A stretch of 22,506 nt of DNA. Origin: a virus. Position numbers and translations under genes: made by a program. This document shows, one piece after another, positions 1 through 7,400 of the stretch; position 1 is the stretch's first letter, and the number at the start of each line of letters is the position of its first letter. The stretch covers positions 1-22,506 of the IMG/VR virus record IMGVR_UViG_3300046691_000209. The stretch is one strand, 5' to 3'. The notes below the pieces were generated by a model, which saw nothing but the letters and a program-made list of their open reading frames with translations, had not been told where the DNA came from and did no database searches.

Positions 1-386
1 ACATCGAAGCCCTGATGGCCTGCGCGAGCGAGACGGGGGCGGACTACGTGTACCCCTGGTTCCGGGTGGTCGGTGGCTCCGATCCGTTCCCGATGTTCTT
101 CGGCCGTCCGTGGGACGACGCGGACCCGCACCAGGTCCCGGTCACGATCCTGGTACGTACCGGGTTGGCCCGGCTGGTGGGATTCTCCAACCCGCCCGGG
201 TGGGAGCGGGGCGGAGAGGACTGGGCCTTTACCCTGGGCTGTGTGGCTGCCGGCGCCACGATCGTGCACCTGCCGGAACGGACCTGGACCTGGAACCATC
301 ATGGCCGCAACAGCTCGGGTACGCCGGGGTACGGGGACGCCGGGCCGCAGCCCGTGGCCCGGCGCCGGGCGCAGCGTCGTCGTTGA
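1..386 (+). CDS. Glycosyltransferase-like protein, 5'-truncated
   Basis: The frame is open from the left edge (first whole codon at base 3), so only the C-terminal part of the protein is in the window. Visible features are a TGADYVYPWF segment near the start, VPVTILVR, a GEDWAF acidic motif and a WNHHGRNSSG segment near the end. This order resembles family-2 (GT-A fold) glycosyltransferases encoded by actinobacteriophages, in which the ED pair helps form the acceptor and catalytic site. If so, it would transfer a sugar from a nucleotide donor, perhaps onto virion proteins or DNA; the substrate cannot be read from sequence. It ends 18 bp before the terminase gene on the same strand. The family call rests on remembered motif patterns, and the N-terminal donor-binding half is not visible. 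Confidence 0.65.
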   Translation, partial: IEALMACASETGADYVYPWFRVVGGSDPFPMFFGRPWDDADPHQVPVTILVRTGLARLVGFSNPPGWERGGEDWAFTLGCVAAGATIVHLPERTWTWNHHGRNSSGTPGYGDAGPQPVARRRAQRRR

Positions 387-402
387 GTCGGGCACACTCA
401 AC
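382..402 (+). promoter_or_regulatory. Small inverted repeat just before the terminase start
   Basis: GTTGAGT at 382-388 is the exact reverse complement of ACTCAAC at 396-402, with a 7-nt loop. The left arm contains the stop codon of the upstream gene, and the right arm ends 2 nt before the terminase ATG. No Shine-Dalgarno sequence precedes that ATG, so the hairpin may bear on coupling or initiation. The role is inferred; a 7-bp stem could also be chance. Confidence 0.35.
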
Positions 403-404
403 CC

Positions 405-1772
405 ATGACCGAGACCGACCGCGCAGCCGTGGGGCGTGCAGCAGCAGCAGCCCTCGCCGCGCGGTTCGCGTCCCCGAAGTGGACCCCGCTGCCCCACCAG
501 GTCCCGCCCCCGGGGGACTGGTACGGGTGGCTGCTGCTGGCCGGCAGAATGGCGGGGAAGACGGACGCGTGCGCGGCGTACATCGCCGACCACGTCAAGG
601 GACCGCCGTGCCTGCCCGGCCCCATCCCGCACTGGATCGGGATCATCGGGCCCACCCTTGGTGACGCGGTCACCTCTTGTGTCAACGGCCCCTCGGGACT
701 GCGCGTGCACGACCCGACCGCTCGCCTGGTGAACGGGGCCGGAGGGCTGTCAGTGAAGTGGCCGAACGGCTCAGAGGCCAAATTGTTCGGTGCTCACACC
801 CCCGATGACGTGGAACGACTACGCTCCGGTGGCAATCGTTGCTGTGCGTGGCTAGAAGAATTGGCCGCGTGGCGCCAGCTTGACGAGTGCTGGGACCACA
901 TGCGGTTCGGTCTGCGGACCGGGCCCCGGCCACACTGGGTGGCGTCCACCACACCCAAGCCCCGGCCGCTGATCGAGCGCCTGCACAACCGGTCGATCGC
1001 GAACGTCGCGCTGACGCACGCCAGCTACCGGGACAACCCCCACATCTCTGCCGACATCAAGGCAGCGCTGGAAGAGACGTACGCGGGAACCCAGCTCGGG
1101 CGCCAGGAACTGTACGGGGAGCTGATCGCTGAGGATGAGAATGCCCTGTGGACGCGGGACATGATCGACGCGGCGCGGGTACGGCCTGACGCGGTCCCCG
1201 ACTTGGTGAAGATCACCGTCGGTGTGGACCCGTCCGGAGGCCGTGGCGAACAGGGCATCGTCGTGGCGGGCAAGTCAGGTCTCGTACTGCCGGGCAACGG
1301 AGGACGGCCCCAGGCGCACGGATACGTGCTCGATGACCGCACCTGCCACCTGCCCCCGGACGGATGGGGCCGGCGTGCGGTCCAGGCGGCGATCGACTGG
1401 GAAGCGGACGACATCGCGGTGGAGATCAACTACGGAGCTGCCATGGCCGTGTCCGTGATCCGGACAGCAGCCGACGCGCTCGGGGTGGATATCCCGATAC
1501 GGCAGATGAACGCGACACGCGGGAAGAGGGTCCGGGCGGAGCCGGTCAGCGCACTGACCGCACAGGGGCGCTGGCACCACGCGGGGGTGTTCCCCGAGCT
1601 GGAGCAGCAGCTTTCGACCTGGCACCCGGAAATCGGCTGGTCCCCTGACCGTCTGGACGCCATGGTCTGGACCACCTGGCAACTGAAACTCGCGCACCTC
1701 ACCGGGTCCGGCCGGGGGTCGTCCGGGGCGCAGGCCGCGCAGCAGAACATCGGCGGGGTGCGGGTTCGTTAA
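405..1772 (+). CDS. terL: Terminase large subunit (DNA-packaging ATPase/nuclease)
   Basis: This 455-residue protein is the motor that drives DNA into the prohead through the portal and cuts the concatemer. The N-terminal ATPase has Walker A LAGRMAGKT (residues 45-53), Walker B CAWLEEL (147-153, with the acidic pair E151/E152) and an STTPKP coupling motif (181-186). The C-terminal RNase H-like nuclease shows the expected acidic residues: D275 in GVDPSG, E340 in VEIN, and D418 in DRLDAMVW. Length fits the family and both catalytic domains look intact. The ATG at 405 has no ribosome-binding site and lies just after a small hairpin, so translation may be coupled to the upstream gene or leaderless. 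No small terminase subunit is seen in the window; it is presumably further upstream. Confidence 0.95.
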   Translation: MTETDRAAVGRAAAAALAARFASPKWTPLPHQVPPPGDWYGWLLLAGRMAGKTDACAAYIADHVKGPPCLPGPIPHWIGIIGPTLGDAVTSCVNGPSGLRVHDPTARLVNGAGGLSVKWPNGSEAKLFGAHTPDDVERLRSGGNRCCAWLEELAAWRQLDECWDHMRFGLRTGPRPHWVASTTPKPRPLIERLHNRSIANVALTHASYRDNPHISADIKAALEETYAGTQLGRQELYGELIAEDENALWTRDMIDAARVRPDAVPDLVKITVGVDPSGGRGEQGIVVAGKSGLVLPGNGGRPQAHGYVLDDRTCHLPPDGWGRRAVQAAIDWEADDIAVEINYGAAMAVSVIRTAADALGVDIPIRQMNATRGKRVRAEPVSALTAQGRWHHAGVFPELEQQLSTWHPEIGWSPDRLDAMVWTTWQLKLAHLTGSGRGSSGAQAAQQNIGGVRVR

Positions 1773-1779
1773 ACCGGTA

Positions 1780-1820
1780 CGCTCACGTGCATGAACGACG
1801 GAAAGAGACGCACGTGAGCG
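1780..1820 (+). promoter_or_regulatory. Inverted repeat enclosing the ribosome site and start codon
   Basis: CGCTCACGTGC (1780-1790) and GCACGTGAGCG (1810-1820) form a perfect 11-bp stem with a 19-nt loop. The loop holds the purine-rich GGAAAGAG ribosome site and the right arm contains the GTG at 1814 chosen as the start of the next gene. In RNA the stem would bury the start codon while displaying the ribosome site. It starts 7 nt after the terminase stop. No T-run follows, so it is not a typical intrinsic terminator. A protein-binding dyad (each arm contains CACGTG) is an alternative. Confidence 0.55.
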
Positions 1821-2125
1821 ACGCGCGATACACCCTGCTCCTGTCCCTGTGGCGGACCTTCATCCCGTACCTGGTCGGCTTCATCTGCGCGGCTGCCGCG
1901 CGGTGGGGACTGCACCTGGACGAACAGTCGGTGGAAGCGGGGCTGGTGCTGGTCTTCGGCACCGTCTACTACGCCGCGTCCCGCTGGCTGGAGCAGAACA
2001 AGGGCAAGCGCTGGGGCTGGCTGCTCGGGTACGCCAAGCAGCCCCTGTACCGCCGTGGGCGCCACCGCGCCCCGGTCCCCATGCGGGAACTGACCGAACG
2101 AAGTGAGACGACGGAGGACGCATGA
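1814..2125 (+). CDS. Small predicted membrane protein (two hydrophobic segments)
   Basis: I chose the GTG at 1814 (103 residues) because GGAAAGAG lies about 7 nt upstream; an in-frame GTG at 1787 would add nine residues but has no ribosome site. The protein has a hydrophobic stretch around LVGFICAAAARWG and a second around GLVLVFGTVYYAASRWL, followed by a basic, tryptophan-rich tail (KGKRWGWLLGYAK...RRGRHR). This suggests a two-pass inner-membrane protein with a positively charged cytoplasmic tail. It overlaps the next membrane-protein gene by 4 bp (ATGA), so the two are probably translated together. The two-pass topology resembles holins, but no lysis genes are nearby and the position between terminase and portal is not typical for one. 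Function unknown. Confidence 0.7.
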   Translation: MSDARYTLLLSLWRTFIPYLVGFICAAAARWGLHLDEQSVEAGLVLVFGTVYYAASRWLEQNKGKRWGWLLGYAKQPLYRRGRHRAPVPMRELTERSETTEDA

Positions 2126-2541
2126 ACAACCCCTGGTTCCTGTTGGCGGTCATGTCGCTGGCCACCTTCATCCTGACCAAGCTGGTCGTGGACCTGGACT
2201 TCCCGCCCGTGCTGTGGCTCCGTGACCGGGTCGTGGGCGGGTGGCGACCGCTGACGCTGGCGGAGACGAACGAGCTGCGGGGAGCGCTGCTCACCCCGGG
2301 CTCGAAGGTGTCCTGGGACTGGTCGGACCTGGGCGGGGAGCGGCAGCGGTGGAACGACCGCACCCCGTGGATCCCGCTGTTCTTCTCCGAGCTGATGAGC
2401 TGCCCGTGGTGCACCAGCGGCTGGCTGTCGGCCGGTGTGACGGGCGGGACGTGGCTCATTGCCGGACTGCCCGTGCCGGTCCTGATGTGGCTCGGTTCGT
2501 GGGCGCTCGGGGCCTTGATGGCTCAGCACGATTATGCTTAA
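2122..2541 (+). CDS. Membrane protein, DUF1360-like
   Basis: The 139-residue product begins with a hydrophobic segment (WFLLAVMSLATFILTKLVV) and ends with another hydrophobic region after the motif SCPWCTSGWLSA. The CPxC followed by tryptophan, placed just before a membrane segment, is what I recall for the DUF1360 family of small phage and bacterial membrane proteins of unknown function; this assignment is from memory. The CxxC pair could bind metal or form a disulfide. Its start ATG overlaps the stop of the preceding membrane gene, so the two form a translationally coupled pair. A strong hairpin follows at 2565-2599. Nothing in the sequence reveals the job; a role in the host envelope during infection or lysogeny is speculation. 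Confidence 0.75.
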   Translation: MNNPWFLLAVMSLATFILTKLVVDLDFPPVLWLRDRVVGGWRPLTLAETNELRGALLTPGSKVSWDWSDLGGERQRWNDRTPWIPLFFSELMSCPWCTSGWLSAGVTGGTWLIAGLPVPVLMWLGSWALGALMAQHDYA

Positions 2542-2564
2542 CTAGGGTGGCTGAAACCCCCTGA

Positions 2565-2599
2565 GAGACCCCCGGAGATCCCCAAGTCCCGGGGGTCTC
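2565..2599 (+). terminator. GC-rich hairpin after the terminase/membrane-protein genes
   Basis: GAGACCCCCGG (2565-2575) and CCGGGGGTCTC (2589-2599) make a perfect 11-bp stem with a 13-nt loop, 23 bp after the stop codon at 2541. There is no U-tract, which is common for terminators proposed in high-GC actinobacteria. It could stop or attenuate transcription between the terminase and portal genes. A weak -10-like TACAGT at 2625-2630 lies between the hairpin and the portal gene. Confidence 0.6.
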
Positions 2600-2662
2600 G
2601 GGCTGTCCGCCTCCGCTTCGCTGGCTACAGTGAGACCGTCGCAGCGATTCGGGAGGCGCCTC

Positions 2663-4447
2663 ATGCCGTGGTGGACGTTCGGTCTGGGACGTACCCCCCA
2701 GCTCCCGCGTGCGGAGATCACAGCCGCGTACCAGCGGGCGCACGCCCCGCAGGCGCTGACATCGGCCGCGGTGGAGGTGGACGCCCCGCGCTCCGATCTG
2801 CTGCGTACCACCGAGACGTGGCAGCAGGAGGTCTGGCGGTACTACGACACCCTGGGCGAGTTCAACTACGCGGTGTCCTGGCTGTCCGCGATGCTGTCCC
2901 GCGTCCGCCTGTACGCGGCCGAGCTGGTGCCCGGCCAGGACGAACCGGTGCGGCTGGACGACAACCACCCGGCCGTGGACGTGATGAACAAGCTCGCCGG
3001 CGGAGTGGCCGGGCAGACCGCCCTCATGGCCAGCCTGGCGGTGCAGCTCGCGGTGCCGGGTGAGGGGTACCTGGTCGGGGAGACCCGGCAGGGCGCGGAG
3101 CGCTGGTCGGTGCGGTCGGTGGACGAAGTCCAGGCCCGGCACAAGCAGTGGCAGGTCAAGGACGAGAACGCGCCCAACTCCGACCAGTGGCGCGACGTGG
3201 TCGGGGGCCACGTGTTCCGGGTGTGGCGCCCGCACAAGCGCTGGTACCACCTGGCGGACTCCAGCTCCCGTTCCGCGCGGGCGACGATGCGGGAACTGGA
3301 GCTGGTCAACCGGCACATCCTGGCGCAGTACCTGAGCCGCCTGGCCTCCGCCGGTATCTGGTTCCTGCCCAACGAGGTGGACTTCCCCGTACGGGAGGAG
3401 TTCGCCGACATGCCCAACCCGATCATGGCGGAGATCGTGGAGTTGGCGCGGCTGGCGATCGCGGAGCCGGGCACCGCGTCCGCTGTGATCCCGCTGCTGA
3501 TGCAGATGCCCGGTGAGTGGATCAAGACGGTCGCTGATTCGCACCTGGACTTCACGCTCAAGATCGACGAGAAGATCATTGAGAAGCGGGACAGTGCGAT
3601 CAAGCGGCTGGCCACCCAGGTGAACATCCCGGCCGAAGTGCTGCTCGGAATGGGTGACGTGAACCACTGGGGTGCCTGGCAGATCGAGGAAGGCGCTCTG
3701 AAGACCACGATCGCCCCGGACGCCGAACTCATCGCGAACGCGGTCACCACGGCCTATCTCCAGCCCCGGCTGGCAGCGGGCGGGGAGCAGGACACGGGCC
3801 GGTTCGTGGTCTGGTACGACATGTCCGAGCTGACCATGCGCCCGGACCGCAGCGACGACGCGGTGCTGCTGTACGACCGGCAGGAGCTGTCCGGTGACGC
3901 ACTGCGCCGGGAGACCGGGTTCGACGAAGCGGACAAGCCGACCGGCGCGGACCTGCTGGACCAGGCGCTGAAGCTGGTCCTGCGTACGCTCCCGGACGCC
4001 GCCCTGACCGCGCTGCGGGAACTGACCGGGGCAACGCTGGAGACTCCTTCCGTGGCCGCGTCCCCGGCGCCGGAGCCAGCACCGGAAGCCGCACCGGTTC
4101 CCGTGCCCGTTACCGGACCGCCCAACGGGAACGAAGCGGCCCCGGTGCCCGACGTGGGGCTGGTCGCGCAGGCGCGCGCAGAGCGGCTCATCCGGCAGGC
4201 TCGTGCTGTGCACGCGGTCCGGTTCGGGATGGCCGGGTGGGAACTGCTGCACCCGGCAGCGTGCGACCAGCACACGTACTCCTGCCCGTTCACCCAGGGC
4301 GCGCTGTCCCTGAAGTCCATGGCCTACCCCGGGACGCCGGGGCTGTACGAATGCACCCTGGACGCGTTCGGCCGGTTCCGGGTCGGTGACCGGGCCCCGC
4401 ACAAGGATGTGTCCGGTCACAGGGTCACCCGGAGCGTGACCCTGTGA
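2663..4447 (+). CDS. Portal protein
   Basis: The portal is the dodecameric ring at one capsid vertex through which DNA enters and leaves and on which the terminase docks. The ATG at 2663 is chosen over a longer in-frame GTG at 2630 because GGGAGG lies 6 nt upstream of it; this gives 594 residues. Support comes from position (after terminase, before the MuF/protease gene), length, and portal-like segments such as FNYAVSWLSAMLSRVRLYAAE and the region around LATQVNIPAEVLLGMGDVNHWGAWQIEE, typical of actinophage portals. After the core comes a Pro/Glu/Ala-rich linker (about residues 460-497), then a roughly 95-residue C-terminal extension with HPAACDQHTYSCPF and a PGTPGLYECTLDAFGRF segment, which may be a small metal-binding or disulfide-stabilised domain. 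The stop overlaps the start of the next gene (GTGA). Confidence 0.9.
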   Translation: MPWWTFGLGRTPQLPRAEITAAYQRAHAPQALTSAAVEVDAPRSDLLRTTETWQQEVWRYYDTLGEFNYAVSWLSAMLSRVRLYAAELVPGQDEPVRLDDNHPAVDVMNKLAGGVAGQTALMASLAVQLAVPGEGYLVGETRQGAERWSVRSVDEVQARHKQWQVKDENAPNSDQWRDVVGGHVFRVWRPHKRWYHLADSSSRSARATMRELELVNRHILAQYLSRLASAGIWFLPNEVDFPVREEFADMPNPIMAEIVELARLAIAEPGTASAVIPLLMQMPGEWIKTVADSHLDFTLKIDEKIIEKRDSAIKRLATQVNIPAEVLLGMGDVNHWGAWQIEEGALKTTIAPDAELIANAVTTAYLQPRLAAGGEQDTGRFVVWYDMSELTMRPDRSDDAVLLYDRQELSGDALRRETGFDEADKPTGADLLDQALKLVLRTLPDAALTALRELTGATLETPSVAASPAPEPAPEAAPVPVPVTGPPNGNEAAPVPDVGLVAQARAERLIRQARAVHAVRFGMAGWELLHPAACDQHTYSCPFTQGALSLKSMAYPGTPGLYECTLDAFGRFRVGDRAPHKDVSGHRVTRSVTL

Positions 4448-7400
4448 CGCCGCTCCCGTTCCACCTCCGGGGGCGCCACGTCCAGCACGCGCACGGCCAT
4501 CGCACGGTTGAGCTGGCGGACGGAGAGCACCTGAGCGGAGGCATGATCGCCCTCATGCCGACTGCGGCCGACGCCACGCGGCTCAAGCTGGCCGGGGGCG
4601 AGACCGCTGCCGATCTGCGCGTCACGCTGTTCTACCTCGGACCGGACATGTCCGTGTTCAGCGACGGGGACAAGTCGGCGATGACCAACCGGGTCCTGGA
4701 CGCGATCGGCCGTAATCCGGCCACAGTGACCGGGAACGTCTTCGGGACCAATCACTGGAACGGCAACGGTGAGGATCCCTGCTGGGTACTCGGGGTCGGG
4801 GACGTGCCTGCGGAAGACCGTCCCGAGAACGGCATGACGCTTGAGTCGGTACGCGCCACGGTGGCGGATGCCCTGGACATGTTCCCGGTGCCCTCCCAGC
4901 ACACCCCCTGGGCACCTCACATCTGCATGGCGTACACCTCGGACCTGTCCCTGGCCAAGGAACTCCAGAAGCGGCTGGGCCCGGTGGAGTTCGACCGGGT
5001 CCGGGTCGCCTTCGGCTCCGACTACACGGACATCCCGCTGTCCGGTGCGCTGACCGCTGCCACAGCCCCGCTGCGCCGGAACCTCACCTCCACCGAGCTG
5101 GCCGCGCACACCGACTTCGAGCGGATGCAGTCCACCTGGGAAGCGGCCGTGGACGCGGTGCTGAAGGATCTGGAGCCGGTGTTCAAGGCCCAGCAGGCGG
5201 ACATCGTGGGGCAGGTGTCCGTCGCCGCGAAGGCGGACGACCTGAGCGCCCTGGACTCCGTCACGGTGGACGAACAGGCCGCGTACGAGGTGCTGGCCCC
5301 GGCGCTGCTCAAGGCAGCGCAGCAGGCAGCGGAGGCGCAGCAGAAGGAAGCCGAGGCGCAGGGGGTCACGGTCCCGGACTGGTCCCTGACCTCCGACACG
5401 GTCACCGCTGCAGCGGGCCGGGACCTGCTGGACCAGGTGGCCCGGGTCACCGCCCGGCTCATGGCCACGTCCCTGGTCCAGAGCGCCGTGCGCACGGCGC
5501 TGCGCCTGTTCGGCCACGGCAACGCGCCGGGCGCGGTGACGGCCGGGGTCCAGCAGCATCTGGACGACCTGACCGACGCCCAGCCCCGCGAATCCGTGGG
5601 CGGGGCCGTGACCCAGGCCCAGGCCGAAGGCAGGCGCACCGTTCTCGCGGTCGCTCCAACAGGCCGGTACTTCGCCAGCGAGGTGCTGGACCGGAACTCC
5701 TGCAAGCCGTGCCGGGACATCGACGGCACGGAGTACGCGAGCCTGGCGACCGCCTTCGCCGCGTACCCGTCCGGCGGGTACAGGCGGTGCCTGGGCGGAT
5801 CGCGGTGCCGGGGGACGATCGTTACCGTGTGGAACCAGCCGGCTGGTGCGACCGCTTCGGCAGCCGTGGACAAGGGAGTGAGCATGGCCTACGAAGTGAC
5901 CCAGGACCGGCCCGAGTGCTCGGGGGACACCCCGGTCGCGGTCGTCAACACCATGGATGACAGCCTGTGCGGCTGCTACGCCACGCCCGAGGAAGCGGCG
6001 CAGGCGGTGGACCAGATGGACAGCGGCGACATGCCTCCGGAGTCCATGGACTACGCGGCGCAGAACGTCTACGGGGCGGAACTGGGACCCGCTGCGGAGG
6101 ACGGATCCACCGCTCCCTGGACCGGGCCGCTGGCGGTGGAGGGGATCGTCACTGGGGACGGCCGGGAGTTCGCCCCGGACGCGCTCACGTGGGCGGACCT
6201 GCCGGTCCCGCTGCGCTGGAACAAGGAGGACAGCCACGGGGGTGAGCCGCACACCGTGGCGGTGAACGTGGGCCGGATCGACAAGATCTGGCGCGACGGG
6301 TCCAAGATCATGGGTTCCGGGGTGCTGAACCTGGCGGTGCCGGACGGGCAGACCGCGTACGACCTGATCAAGGGCAAGTTCCTGCGGGGCGTCTCCATCG
6401 ACGCGGACTCCATCACCGATGCGGACGTGGAACTGGTCTGGCCCGAGAGCGACGGGGCCGTGATGGAGGACGATCCGCTGGCCGCGCTGTTCGGAGGTCC
6501 TCCGCCCGAGAAGATGATCTTCCATGCGGGGCGGATCCGGGCTGCCACGCTGGTGGACATCCCCGCATTCGCCGAGGCGTACGTGGCGCTCACCGACGAC
6601 AACGGCGCCGTGGTGGCCGGGGGCGAGCCGTACACGTTCGCGGCCGTGGCGGTCCACCACACGGCAACTTCCGATGCGTCCTGGGACGCCGGGATGAACG
6701 AGAAGAGGCTTCCCTCCCCGCTCACGCTGGCTCAGGCGCGCGCCGCGTACGCGTGGACCGACGACAGCGCGGTGGACGCGGGCAAGATCCCGAAGACCGG
6801 GTGCAAGTTCATCCACCACGAGGTCAACGCGGACGGCTCCGCCGGCCCGGCCAACCTGGCAGCCTGCTCCGCCACGATCGCGGTCCTGCACGGCGGGCGC
6901 GGGGGCACCACGATCCCGACGGCGGATGAGCGCGGGGTGTACAACCACGTGGCCGCTCACCTGAAGGACGCGGGGAAGGTCCCGGCGCCGTTCGCGGCCG
7001 ACGACGCGGTCACGGCAGGGGCCATGGCGGAGATGGCGGACTTCCGGCCGCACCCGTCCCGGTTCGCGGACCCGAAGCTGGCCGGGTACACCGGGGTGGT
7101 CATCACGGACGACGGGTACCTGTACGGGCATATCGCGCCGTGGAACGCCTGCCACATCGGCTACGACGGGCAGTGCGTCACCGCCCCGCGCGAGGACACG
7201 CACGACCACTACATGACCGGTGAGGTGGTGTGCTCCGACGGGTCCCGGGCCGCGGTCGGGCAGATCACGATCGGAACCGGCCACGCGTCGCTGTACGTCG
7301 GGGCGCGCCCGGCAGCGGAGCACTACGACAACACCGGCACCGCGGTGGCCGATGTGGCGGTCGGCAACGACAAGCACGGGATCTGGCTGGCCGGGCAGAT

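Noticed and set aside
1030-1430. Reverse frames inside the terminase gene
   Set aside because: Opposite a gene with intact ATPase and nuclease motifs; no independent support.
2456-4420. 654-codon reverse frame opposite the portal gene
   Set aside because: Same shadow effect; composition dominated by R, H, P, V and no recognisable motif.
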